The position numbers and the translations under genes were made by a program. The notes beneath the pieces were generated by a model. That model worked only from the letters and a program-made list of their open reading frames with translations. It made no database searches and was not told the DNA's origin. Positions 21,940 through 33,301 of a stretch of 64,000 nucleotides of DNA are shown in pieces (position 1 is the stretch's first letter; every line of letters begins with the position of its first letter). The DNA lies in NCBI GenBank assembly GCA_002914845.1, contig JXTC01000001.1, positions 1,001,267 to 1,065,266 of the forward strand, given 5' to 3'. The DNA comes from Trema orientale. Lineage: Eukaryota > Streptophyta > Magnoliopsida > Rosales > Cannabaceae.

Positions 21940-24900
21940 TCATTTTTCACTTCCCAACCACTTTTTGTACAGCTCAAATGCCATGTCAGGTTCCCTTATT
22001 TTGCAGTACTTCCTGATAAGTATCTTATATGGAACATGATCAATTGGTAAACCAGACTCCAGCATCTTTCCAAAAAGTTCTTCTGCCTCCTTTATATTAC
22101 CCATGATACAATAACCCCTGATTAATTCCGTGTAAATTATCATATCTGGTTCATATCCCATTCTCAGCATTTCATCATATAAATGAATTGCACGACGAAG
22201 GTAGCCTGATCTACAAGCAGCCCCTATCAACAAACTATAAGTAACCACATCAGGGGACAGACCAGAGAAAAGCATCTCCTGTTTGAGAGAATATGCATCA
22301 GTAAGGTTTCCTCCCTTTACTTGTGCATGAATCAATGCATTGTAGGTATATACATTTGGTCGAACACCACAGGCCAACATCTGGTCTTTAATGTAGAAGG
22401 CTTGACTAATATCTCCATATCTTCCATAACAATCAATAATAAGATTCCATATATGAGTGTCAGGCATCACTGACTTCTCCAGCATACAAAGAAAAAGCTC
22501 ATTAGCTCTTACAACAGCTCCATGTATACATAAGCCTTGAATAATCATTTTGTATGAAATTTGATCCGGAGCAACTCCAGTTCTAGACATAATGTTGTAG
22601 ATATAAAAAGCCTCCTCGAATTTTCCTTCTTTGCAAAGAGAACTTATTAGTGTATTGTATGTAAAAACATCTGGAGATAACCCTCTTTTAATCATTTCAG
22701 AAAAGTATCCATAAGCAAGTTTAATCTCTCCACTCAAACACAAACCATGTATAACGGCATTATAGGCAACAACATCTACTTGGCTGTTCATTTGAACCAC
22801 ATCATGCCAAAGACCTAGAGCCTGAACCATATTTCCATTTTTAAAATAACTATCCATAAGTATAGTCGAGGTAATCAAATCTGGTGTTTTCTTATCATCC
22901 CTATCACATAATATATTATCAAGAAGCTTCGTAGCATCATTCAACAGCCCTTTCTTGCACAGTGCATGCACAAGTATGTTATAAGTAACTCTATTAGGCC
23001 TAATACCACTATTAGTCATAGTGGAAAACAGGTACAGAGCTTTATCCAAATTATTAATGAGGCAATAACCCTTAATAAAAGTGTTGTAAGTGGCACAGTT
23101 GGGAAAAGGACCCAATTCCAGCATGTCTCTAACTAGCCAATCTGCCTTCTCCAAGTCACCAATTTTGCAGAGTCCATTCAGGATATAATTGTGCGTAAGT
23201 ACATCAGGGATAACACCTTTCTGCATCATCTTTCTTCGAAGATAGAGTGCTGTTCCCAACTTACCATCCAAACATAAATCTCTAACTATCGTGAAATATT
23301 CCTGGCAATTAGCTTCCTTGGTCAAGCCCAAAAAGCCCATTTTCGCCAAAGATATGCTTTCCCTGCAAAATTCACATAATAGACAAAGCATGTCAAAATT
23401 TTCAAAAATGTAAACGTTTGAGCCCGTTATAGACTGTTCGAGATTTAAAATCTACAGAACCATGATTGCCAAACTTCACAGATTCTAAATGGAGCATAAC
23501 TGAGAAAGTTAGCCACATATTATAATATAACATTCAAATCAACAAGGAGAGGCAACGTAAATATTTTTAATAATTGATGAGCATGAATGCATGATATAAA
23601 ATTACCAACTGACTAGGACCTTTCTCTTTTTTCATACAGTACCATAAAGAAGCAGGAAGGAAAGACAAGTGACGATAAAAAGGAGAAAAACATAAATTTA
23701 TCAATCACAAAGCAATCTAGTTCTAATAACCTCCAAGTATCAGATGAAGTAAATAACAAAAGCCTAACTGGCACCTTTGCGCCTAATGCCAATGCCTCAA
23801 ATAGGTAAAAATGCAAGCAGTGGTAGAATCATAATGTCCTCGCAATGCTGTTTAAAAAGAAAGCAGTTCCAAAATCTACAGCATCACAACTTGACAGATG
23901 CATCATCATCAAAATAAAACACAATTACCACGAGTTTATGTAATATCATTTAACTGGATCCATCATTGAGCATAATCTTATTTAAAATTGCAAACTTTAG
24001 ATCTCAAAGAGAGCAGGAAGGGAAAAATGAAAGCGTACCTCATTGATTTTAAACGATCCAAACTTTCCTTTAGCATTGCATCCAACACGTTAAAAGCTGC
24101 ATGTGGATCTTGTTCACCACTAACATCATTCTTTCCCGAGAAAAAATCCTCAGCACTCAACTGGTAATTTCCCCCCAGTTTGATAATAATTTCTTCGAAA
24201 CTAGAAGGAAGTAAACCCACATTCCCGTGAGTCCTTCACATATATGTTACAAATCACGGGAAAACATGCTGGAGTTTAGAAATATCTTCTAAAATAAAAA
24301 CCACTCTGCTAACCCTAAGTCAAAGAGAGACAACATAAGAGACAGCATTTTGTGCGTAAGTAAATCAACAAACAAGGGCGAACAGTTCATCAATATGCTG
24401 CCTTGTTTCTTGGTAGTGCTTCGAAACTTGGCTATGTTTACTAATCCGTAATGAAAAGAATCGTAAAGGGAAAAGATTTGCATAGGCATGAAAACGTATC
24501 AAAAATTGAGTCGTTTGTTCCCAATTTTTTTTTTCCCCCAGGTCCACTATTTAACAATGATTCACCAAAACTTGTTTTCTAAATGTATAAGCAAACATCC
24601 CATCTCCGTTCCCAGATTTTTAAGTTAATCCATTTTCTGACAACCCTGTGAGGTTCAATCATCTCAAATTACGGGTATGTGCTATTATTACTTAACATAA
24701 ATCGCAATTGAGTCCACATTGCCTAACTAAAGCGACCTACCCAATCAAGATGGGATTTTTCTCTTCTTTTCTTTTCTTTTCTTTTCCGTTCTGCTACGGT
24801 TTCTCGGCAACCAAACAGCTTAGAGAGAATAAATAAATAAATAAACAAGACTGACCTGGCGTCTGCATCATTGCAGGGTCGAGAGTAGAAAACGTTAAGA

Positions 24901-25144
24901 AATATCTGAGCAATATTGTGCTTGATGGAGTCGAGGGTTCGATTCAGATTTCTCAGAAAGACGAAATGGGATGGCGATGATTCTCCACACGCAATTGCTA
25001 ACTGATGCCAATCACCCAAAATAGTTCAAATACACAAAACTATACACATATTTACTATACAAATATAAGAATATATACACATATATGGGTGTATATACAT
25101 TAACTGAAGAGAGATTAGGGATAGTGATATTGACTAACCGCCAT
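21940..25144 (-). CDS. P-class pentatricopeptide repeat protein, At5g24830-like
   Basis: PPR proteins bind organelle RNA, one base per repeat, and steer its processing or translation. Exons: 25139-25144, 24856-25001, 24039-24233, 21940-23362. They join in frame to 589 aa, close to the roughly 593 aa I recall for At5g24830, which the repeats resemble closely. The last exon encodes about 13 consecutive 35-residue P-type repeats (for example VFTYNTLISSLCKEGKFEEA) with no E or DYW extension, so editing is unlikely. I chose the ATG at 25144 because there is no ATG in the upstream exon. Only two codons precede the first intron. The N-terminus (MALAIACGESS) should be an organelle-targeting peptide. 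The RNA target is unknown. Confidence 0.9.
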
Positions 25145-25356
25145 TAGATAGATGCTCTCTCCGTACCTCCGACTCAAAGATAAATGTAAAGACCGTGAAG
25201 AATAAGAAGAAGAAGAATTGGAGGAATTTGTAGCTTCTTTGTCGTCGTCGTCTTCTTCTTCTTCGTCCTGAACTGCCTCTGTCAAAGGGGCGTTATCGCC
25301 CTTGCCTTCAAAATACAAAGGAATAAAACTTCTGAAAATACAAAACGGTGTCGTTT
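25145..25356 (-). promoter_or_regulatory. PPR gene leader and core promoter motif
   Basis: The leader just upstream of the PPR ATG is open in frame and encodes an acidic stretch (EEEEDDDDKEA) but has no ATG, so I treat it as untranslated. At 25343-25356 lies AAACGGTGTCGTTT, close to the near-palindromic AAACGACnnCGTTT element found in many plant core promoters. This places the transcription start shortly after it, which fits a leader of about 190 bases. Confidence 0.45.
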
Positions 25357-25399
25357 ATTTTATATTTTTACATCTTTTTTTTTTTTTTTTTTTACCATG

Positions 25400-26169
25400 A
25401 AAACAAAAATAATTCATTTAATTATTATATTTTCACGTCTCTTATTTTTTTTAAAGTTTTAATTCAATTACCATAAAAACAAAAATAATTCATTATTGAC
25501 ATGACAAACTAAGGCCATCTAATAAGGCCATCTAATACCATGATTTTTATTTTGGATTAATCAAAACTCTAAAATAAAACAATTTTATTATTTAATTTTT
25601 TCTATCTCTAACTCATTACTCCAAATATTACACTAAAAAGAGAATATTCTCTCTATCTTTTACCTTTAACTATTCTTGGATATTCTTTTTAAAATGAGAT
25701 ATTTTTGAAAATTAGATAAAAACTAAAAAATAAATAAATAAATAGCGCACTGGGCTATTGCTATGTGTTACATCATTAATGGTGCAGTACTATAGTTCAT
25801 CTCCATTTTGACGCAACACATACCATGCCGCGCAGTTGGAGCTCCCCTCTACACCATTTTAGGTGCAAAACTCTAAAATAGAGTTCGGTTGGAGATGGCA
25901 AAAAGGAATTCGCAATTTTGTCACAAACTATCATCTGTTTCTTTGGGGGTTTGCACATAAATACCCCGTTTTGGGTAGTTGTTTGCAATAGTATCCCTTT
26001 TGATTATTATGTACATATAGTTTTTTTTTTCCGTTTTAATCTTTCTCATTCCATTTTTACCCTTCTTGTTATCCCTCTCCCTTTTTTTTTTTTTCCTTTC
26101 TCGTCTCTCTCAACTCTGTCCAGCAAGACCAGCATTGGGATAGTCAGAAGACTCAGTACTATACTAATA
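25400..26169. other. Intergenic DNA upstream of the PPR gene
   Basis: AT-rich with long T runs. At about 25950-26010 there is a stretch (AAATACCCCGTTTTGGGTA, AATAGTATCCC) like one end of the MULE-type elements at 7995 and 48434, but no matching second end. No gene is seen. Confidence 0.4.
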
Positions 26170-26744
26170 CTAGACGTTATACCGCGCTTTGCGCGATACG
26201 GTAGTAATATTGCATATATTAGGCTTAATTTATAGTTAGGTTCAATATTTTACAATATTAAAGAATGTATTTGTCTCTATATTTATTTTGATGAGATGAA
26301 TATTACATAACTTTTTGTTCAATGAACTAAATTAATATAAGGTATAATTAATATTAAATTAAATATAATATTATATAAAACATTAAACAATATATTTATT
26401 TTTACATTTATTTTGATGCAACAAATGTATCACAGGTATTAGTTAAACAATGTATTTATTTTTACATTTATTTTGATACAACGAATGTATCACAACTACT
26501 TGTTCGATGAACTAAATTTAATATAAAGTATCATTAATATTAAACTAAATATAATATTATATAATACAAATATATATTTCAACCAATTATAGCAAAGAAA
26601 AATAATAATAGGACCAATCATATCATGAAAAAATTAGGATTTTTTTAAAAATTTTAAAAATAGAACAGTGATCAAAGAAGCTATCAGAGTTTTTACACTC
26701 TCTCTGCTCCAGGCTTAATATATATATAGATATAGATATATAGA
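26170..26744 (-). mobile_element. Non-autonomous Helitron, 575 bp
   Basis: Read on the minus strand the element starts TCTATATATCTATATC, a typical plant Helitron 5' end, and finishes with the hairpin CGCGCAAAGCGCG, nine bases, then CTAG followed by host T. Host bases A and T flank the insertion and there is no target duplication, as expected. The interior has two tandem copies of a unit of about 66 bases (TTATTTTTACATTTATTTTG ... TGTATCACA). There is no Rep/helicase, so it relies on an autonomous partner. Confidence 0.75.
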
Positions 26745-27064
26745 TTGGGTCATGATCTTGAAGAAGCTAAAGAACATAAAGAAAATATCGACCAGCGATG
26801 ACAAATTTTGCCACATCCACCAGATTTAGGCAAATCTTGCCACCAATTCACCCCCGATTCAATGGTGTATGATCTACTCAGGCAAAAATTTCGAAAGCTT
26901 GAAATATTGAGTTGACAGTAGTGCAAGAGTTAGTATAAGATTGATGTGTAGTTGTTACGAGTCACCGATATCAGGATTAGACCATTAGTTTCTGTTTTTT
27001 TTTTAAATAAAAAAAATCTATTTTTTATATCATTTTTTGTTCATCAATTAGTGTATTTTTTTAC

Positions 27065-27775
27065 ATTGCTTTTTAACAAACACTGTTTATTGAGTTTATA
27101 CTTTTCATTTTGATTATTATTAACATTGACTTTAAAATTTAGAATCTGTAACAAATTTATATCCTTTGTGGATTAAACACCAATTTTAACCATTATGTTT
27201 ACCAAAATACACTTAAAAATGTAAGTATATAGTTTTTAAATAAATCACATTTAAAACACATATAAAATTGATAAATGGTTTTATAAATAATAATTTTTTA
27301 GGTTTTTTAATTTTATATTATTTTATATTATTTTTTTAAATATTTATTCCTTTAGCTATTTATTTTAATTATTTTTAAATTTAAATTAAGTATTAAAATA
27401 TATATCTTTAAAGTTTAAAAAGGTATTTTGATAAACTCAATAGTCAAAGGGCCTGTTTGGGATAGCTTTTACTTCTTGAAGTAAAAGTATAAAAAGATCT
27501 TCCTAAAAAAGATGGTAGGCACATGCTTCTTTAAAAAGATCTTTTGGATACAAAAAGATCTTCTAAAAATTCATCCAAACACTCTTAAAAGATCTTTTGA
27601 GTCCTAAAAGATCTTTAAAAGCTGTGCCAAACGGGCCCAAAATTGGTGTTTGACCCAAAGAAAGTATAAATTTGATACAAGTTTCAAATTTGGAAGTCAA
27701 TGTTGATAATAATCAAAACATAAAATATAAATTGAATAAATAGTCAAAATGCAAGGTGTAAAATTATAGTTAACC
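27065..27775. mobile_element. Inverted-repeat element, family B copy 3, interrupted
   Basis: The left part (GTTTATTGAGTTTATACTT ... TTATTAACATTGACTTTAAA) and right part (AGTCAATGTTGATAATAATC ... GTCAAAATGCAAGG) are inverted copies of each other and of the ends at 14172 and 48402. The two halves of ACACCAATTTT / AAAATTGGTGTTT pair across the middle, so the copy was largely intact before the MITE at 27449 landed in it. Confidence 0.6.
27449..27638. mobile_element. MITE, 190 bp, GGGCCTGTTTGG ends, nested in family B copy 3
   Basis: Ends GGGCCTGTTTGG and, reversed, GGGCCCGTTTGG match at 11 of 12 bases, and AAA flanks both sides as a possible 3-base duplication. The interior repeats AAAAGATCTT words in both orientations (AGTAAAAGTATAAAAAGATC; AGATCTTTTGAGTCC), so it folds into a hairpin. 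Tourist/Harbinger-like by its ends. Confidence 0.7.
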
Positions 27776-27965
27776 TTTTTTTAAATCCATTCGTTTAAAA
27801 AGACAAACATATACCATTGATTTATTTATTTTTATTCATTTTATGATTTAATCCATTCATTTAATCCATTCTTTTAGTTTTTAATCCATTCATTTAGTTT
27901 TTTATTCAAACAAAATAACTAATATACGTTTGATTTACTATATTATTCAGTTCAAATGAACCAAG

Positions 27966-30156
27966 TAGAGGTGGCAAAATGGGTCGCCCAAAATGGGCTT
28001 GCTCGAAAATTTGAAAAGGGAGGCCAGCCCGGCTCGTAGGCCTGCCGGGCTCCTAGGCAGGTGATAACTCTATTTTTATAGAGTTAATTATGCTTTTTAC
28101 TCGTTAAAAATGTGTGTCCTCGAGTAATTTTAATTTAGATTTCGAGTAATTTAAGTTGTTTTATTTTATTTTGGTTTAGATTTAGTTTTATATAATTTTA
28201 TGTTATTTTATTAGGTTTAGGTGTTTTTAATTAATTTAGTTTAAGTTTATTTAATTTGAATGAGATTTCTTTTATTAGATTTAGGTTTAATTTAATTTGG
28301 TTTGAGTCAAGTTTTTTTTAAAAAAAAAAAAAAGGAAACAAAGAAAATTCGGAGCCAGTCTCAGCCGTCAGATCGAGCTTTTGGACGGACAAGATCATCA
28401 CGTGTTTGGCACACGTAGGGAGCAGCAGACATGTGGGCCCGTATGACAGCTGCAGCTCTCCTTGGTGTCTGATCCTTTGTGCCAAGCTTCAATACATCCG
28501 GTTTTGAGCTCAAATGAAAAGGTGCCACATCATCAGTTTGACTTCAACATTTGAAACAACCAATCAACAGTGAGTTACGTGCCGAGCTCACGCGTATTTG
28601 CCGCATGGGATAATTGCCCAAGTATCAGAAACTAAATCAGAACGTGGGTGAACAGGAAAGAGAAAATAGAGGAAAAAAATAGAAAACTGCCACATACACT
28701 TCACCAATCAGAATGGTGTCTTGGAGAACGTGAATTCACTCCCATTAGCTATAAAAGGGCTACAAGACTAGAGAAAAAAATACATAATTCTAGAGAGAGA
28801 TACACAGTAGTCCAAGGAGAGAGAGAGATTAATAGAAAGAACAATTGGAGGCCAAATTGGAAGAGGATGCTTGCGATTATTCTCAGTTATTCTGCACTCT
28901 GTTCAACTCTCGTTTGTTTAATTTTTATTTCTTAGTTTTCATCATGTTGCAAATTATTATTTTTAGTTTTGTTATTTTCATTATGAACTAAATTAATTTC
29001 CTAGGATTGCAATGAAATTTCTATATGTAGTTTGAATTATAATGTTTCTTCTTTGATTTTACAATTTTAATTTATAAATTGTTTATTCTATCTTGTTCTT
29101 AATACTTTTGAGTGCTTGATCACCACTTAAATTAATATTGGTAATTTGTATGAATTTGGAAAAAGAATTTCAGATTTAAACCTAGATAGAATAATACATG
29201 ATCATGCTTAGATGAGTTTATGTACGATAAGAATATACCTACATAACATGTGCAATTATTAAAAGACCTTACTCTTAATGAATCTTTTCTTAATCTAATT
29301 CACATAGGAATATAGTGAGCTAATTAGAGGAGATATTTCTACATGACTATCGGAAGATGCTTGTAGGTACACTAGGGTTCTTGATTAGTAATTCGGGTTA
29401 AATAGTAATTCAAAGAGGGTAACTAGTGATTTAGGCATATGTAGAGTGAAAATTGTAGTCCTAGGTTTATTTTCGTTGGTGATTTGATAAAATTACTTGC
29501 ACTCTTTAGTTTTGTTTTATTTATTTTCTTGTTTTCTTTTAGTTTAAATTTTAATTTTAGAATTCTTAATTTGATTGTTTGGGTAAATTGATAATTAGTC
29601 TAGGTTAGTATTTAACGAATTATAGCAATTTCTCTATGGGAATGATATCTTTATTCATCACTTTATTACTTGTTCGATACGTGCGCTTGCGTATAAAAAT
29701 CAATAACAACAGGCCTTAGGCGGGCCGAGCTGATCCGTTCTTGGCCCTCTTTTAAAAAAAATAAAAAATTATTAATTAAAAATATTGGAAATTTAAAAAT
29801 AAAATTTATAAAAAAATAAATAATATGTTATATTTTTTTCTATTGATAAAAATTTAAAAACAGTTAAATAAGTTATAAGTATATAAGTTAAATAATTGAC
29901 AAAAAAAGTTTAAAACAAAAACTTTAAGAATTATTTAGAATTAGATTGAAATTTGAAAGTATGAAAAAAAAATAGTGAGAGAATATGTATGTATAGGTAT
30001 AGGAAAAAGTTTTTTTTAAAAAAAATATTTTAAAAAATAAGAAAAAATTCAATTTTGGCTGGCCGGGCCAGAACGCCCATGCAGGCTAACCCGACGGGTC
30101 AGGTCGAGCCAGTCCGGTGGGCCTAGATATATAGGCCCAACTTGGCTCTACCTCTA
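27966..30156. mobile_element. GC-rich TIR-like element split by a solo LTR
   Basis: The outer pieces (27966-28061 and 29714-30156) are much richer in G and C than the surroundings (GGCCAGCCCGGCTC, GGCTGGCCGGGCCAG). They end in TAGAGGTGGCAAAATGGG on the left and, reversed, TAGAGGTAGAGCCAAGTTGG on the right. TAGAGGTGG-type ends are common in plant hAT-like non-autonomous elements, but no target duplication is visible, so the class is open. Without the inserted LTR it would be about 540 bases. Confidence 0.5.
28062..29708 (+). mobile_element. Solo LTR, 1.65 kb, probably of a gypsy-type element
   Basis: Begins TGATAACTCTA and ends CAATAACA, and is flanked by GCAGG (28057-28061) and ACAGG (29709-29713), a 5-base target duplication with one change. 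A TATA box (CTATAAAAGGG, about 28750) marks a U3/R promoter, and the region before it has an unusual GC-rich patch. No primer-binding site or internal region follows on either side, so unequal recombination has probably removed the body. The 96-codon open frame at 28648 lies across the promoter and is not a gene. Confidence 0.75.
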
Positions 30157-30294
30157 GAGTCAGGTCGGCTTTACCATATCTAGAACTAAGTAACTAATTA
30201 ATATACCACTTATTTACCATCTAATTAATATACCACTTATTTACCATTTGTTGTCCCAAGTAAATTATGCTAACAATCAGATATATCAATAATA

Positions 30295-30805
30295 TACACT
30301 AGTAAATTAATTATACAATGGTAAATCAACTATTTATAATGGTAAATAAATTATATACACTAGTAAATCAATTTTATACAATGGTAAATTAATTATATAA
30401 CCCAATAAATCAACTATATATATTGGTAAATGAATTATGTATACTAGTAAATACATTATATACACTAACAAATTAATAATTTATACATGTACATTATTAT
30501 TTTTTTGATAACTGGGGGTATGGGGAATTGAACTCAATACCTTAGTATTGGAGGTGGGGTGTGGTTACCAATCAAGCTAAGCCTGCTACCACATACATGT
30601 ATATTAATTATATACTATAATGAGTGAATTATATGCATTGGTAGATTAATTATACACACTGGTAAATTAAGTATATGCTATGGTAAATGAATTGTATACA
30701 TCGGTAAATTAATTATATGCTATGATAAATGAATTATATATAACGGTAAATTAATTATATACTATAGTAAATAAATTCTGTATGTTGGTAAATCAATTAT
30801 ATTAA
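30295..30805. repeat. Degenerate minisatellite, about 25-bp unit
   Basis: Words of the form TGGTAAATTAATTATATAC recur about 15 times with many changes, interrupted by the SINE at 30497-30592. A separate duplicated word (ATTAATATACCACTTATTTA) lies just before it at 30200-30245. AT-rich repeats like this can act as matrix-attachment DNA, but that is speculation. Confidence 0.75.
30497..30592 (-). mobile_element. tRNA-derived SINE (short), with 14-bp target duplication
   Basis: On the minus strand it begins GTGGTAGCAGGCTTAGC, has a polymerase III A box-like TAGCTTGATTGG and a B box-like GAGTTCAATTCCC, and ends in an A/T-rich tail (ATCAAAAAAATAAT). It is flanked by ATACATGTACATTA (30483-30496) and ATACATGTATATTA (30593-30606), a 14-base duplication with one change. 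At 96 bases it is close to only a tRNA-like head plus tail, so it is a short or 5'-derived SINE. Confidence 0.7.
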
Positions 30806-30839
30806 TATATATGAATATATCAAATTAACTTACCTAGGG

Positions 30840-31660
30840 GTATAATGGTAAACTCTAATCATTTTAAAAAGGATGTAGAAGTCAACAAAAATAAAAAAAG
30901 AATATTTATTAGCACATAGCTTAGAAAAGAGACATGTAGTACAATTTTTTCTTCTTCTTCTTCTTTTTTTGTATTTATTTTTGTATTTATTTTATTGTTT
31001 CTTTGGCATGCTACTTTTAAGTTTTCGATGAGATTTTTGATAGTGTACTAGACAAATTCATCATTTATTTGAAAATTTTACAATATATAATTTATGGGCC
31101 ATAATTTAATGGGTTTTTTTACCTATCTATAAGTATTTTTTTTTAGTTGTTACGTTACAATGATTTGAGTAGTTAGAAAAAAAGATAATAATAATAAATA
31201 TACATTACTTAATATTCTTTAATAAATACACATTACTTATTTCTCTTTCTACTTTTTACCGTGGAAAGATATATGTGACGAATTTTAATTTAAAAAACAA
31301 TATTGATAGATAAGTAAAAAAAAAAAATACCTACTGGATTTATATGTATTTTGTTTTAGCTGTTGGATTATTATCTAACGACTACCATGATTTGAGTAGT
31401 TAGAAATAACAATTGATAAGATCATATAAGTCTTTCCTATTAAATGTATGGCCACGAATCGTGATCCAAATTTTATAAATTGTGTTTAAAAAGTAAATTA
31501 TTTAGAGAGGTGTGATTCAAAAAATTTATTTACTTAAAAGTATTTTGTTGATTTTTTTTTTATTAAAGAAGTGTTACTGGTTTTTTTTTGAATGGTCTTT
31601 TTGGTAATTATAAGAGTTGGCAAACCTTAAAGTAGTGTTTATGTTGATGGAATGGCAATT
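30840..31660. other. AT-rich intergenic DNA with a family D repeat
   Basis: No gene seen. At 31111-31335 lies a copy of the family D element: TATCTATAAGTATTTTTTTTTAG on the left (split here by the 20-base limit as TATCTATAAGTATTTTT and TTTTAG) and GATAGATAAG ... ATACCTACT on the right, with a further partial copy of its core at 31340-31420 (TTAGCTGTTGGATTATTATC). Confidence 0.45.
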
Positions 31661-31661
31661 T

Positions 31662-32268
31662 TTAGGGGGAATTTACACCTAAGAGGTCTACTAAATCTTT
31701 GTGATAAAAAATAAGACTCATTCATTAATGTTTTCAAAACTAACCCCAATTGCCTTGTCATACATGTAAAATTACTTGGATACCCTATTTTTTCAATAAA
31801 CTTTAAACTACTTTAGCTACCACCACCAGTCCCGATCTCGACCCCAGCGGACCGCTCGACTAGGGTCAAAAAATTTTGACCGTGGTCGAACTTGTTTGGC
31901 CACCTATCCCGGTTGTTCTGATCATTTTGTAACCGGTGGCCAGAAAATTTCGACCCCCGTTGAATATTTTTGACTGGGGTCGAGCCACCGTTCGAATGTA
32001 GCCGAACAATTCGACTAGGGGTCGAAGCCACCGGTCGAAATTTTCGACTGGCGTTCGATTGTATTTGAAAAATTTCGACCCCAGTCGAACATAGTCGGCC
32101 GTCTTTCCGGCGCCGTCTCCGTCACTTTTGATTTTTTCGACTTGATCGAAAATTTTCGACTAGGGTCGAGTCAGGGATAATTTTGGAATCTCAAAATATT
32201 CATTCAATGACATGACAATAAAGTCCTATTTTTGTAAATTGTTTATAAGTTATCCCTTTTTTTATTAC
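31662..32268. repeat. Element with clustered GTCGA palindromes
   Basis: Between about 31830 and 32175 the words TTCGAC, GGGGTCGA and TCGACCCC recur about a dozen times in both orientations (for example CGACTAGGGTCGA), making this the most GC-rich patch for kilobases. The outer sequences are weakly inverted (AAAAATAAGACTCATTCAT on the left; reversed AAAAATAGGACTTTATTGTC on the right), so it may be an old TIR element. A 72-codon minus frame crosses it without family resemblance. Confidence 0.45.
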
Positions 32269-33301
32269 ATGTATTGAAAGTCAAAATTGATAATCCCCCA
32301 ATTTTTATATAAACTTATCCCTTCCTTGGTTTCATAAAAAAAAAAAAAAGAAAAGAAAGAAGAAAGAATAGTTATTCCATCAAATTAGTTATTCCATCAA
32401 ATTACTTTAAACCTTATTCTTAAAAAGAATTGAGATACTTATTTCATCCCTGTGAAATTGAATAAATTATTATTTTTTAATATTATTCCTTAAATATAAG
32501 GAATATAAATGAATTTTAGGGCCTATGTCAATTTTCAGCATTTTAATTAAGTTATTTAGGTGAGTTTGGATAGTTGACATGTCATTGAGGGTTCAGTCAA
32601 GATAAATACCTATATGAACGTAAGTGTCCATATTTTCATGAAATTGTTTTTGTTTTGATATGATAATTTTGACTCGATTTCTAGTAGTGTCACAGTGTTA
32701 TATAATGGGAGTCGCAGAATTTGTGATTATAAAATTGTAATTTTTTTTAAGACTAATCAATGGTCATAATTTGTGTGACTCTCTATTACACAAGATTACC
32801 TGTAACACTACTAAAAAGGTTATTTTTCAAAATACTATTAAAAAAGTCAGTTTAATCCAAATTACTATTACTTATGTCAATTTCCCATATGATAATGGAA
32901 ATAGTGAAATTGATGTTGGTTATTGCATAGATTTTGCTTCTTGAAAGCTTTCGTGGATAACTTAATTTCATGTTTCAAATCAATTTTTACTGATAAATTT
33001 GAAACATTTAACAAATATTCTTCCCCATGTTTAATGTCATTATTATTTTTAATAAACGAGAGGAAAGTTGACAGTTTCACCTTTATTGATTTTGTAGGAA
33101 GATGAGGTTCCAAAAAAATAAATCTCTCTTAATAGCACATAAACATTTAAATTTAGGACAATATACATATATATATATGAATATATTTCTTTTTCTGAGA
33201 AGAATTTAAGTTACATGTAAATATTTATCGGACTGACAAATTCAAGTTACATGTAAACATTCAACTACTTCCATGGATAACAAAAATACTTCATTGCGAA
33301 C
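32269..33301. other. AT-rich intergenic DNA
   Basis: No recognisable gene, RNA or element. The overlapping frames at 32877-33113 on both strands do not resemble any family I know. Confidence 0.5.

Noticed and set aside
25145..25318. TTG-started acidic N-terminus for the PPR protein
   Set aside because: There is no ATG, the stretch does not look like a targeting peptide, and starting at the ATG at 25144 gives the expected family length. Kept only as a remote possibility.
25950..26020. Complete MULE-like element
   Set aside because: Only one end-like stretch (AAATACCCCGTTTT) is present; no inverted partner or 9-base duplication was found.
28648..28935. 95-codon frame as a gene
   Set aside because: It lies across the TATA box and transcribed start of the solo LTR and resembles no protein.
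30295..30805. CRISPR-like array
   Set aside because: The repeats are degenerate, AT-rich and have no regular spacers; this is plant nuclear DNA, so a minisatellite is the right reading.
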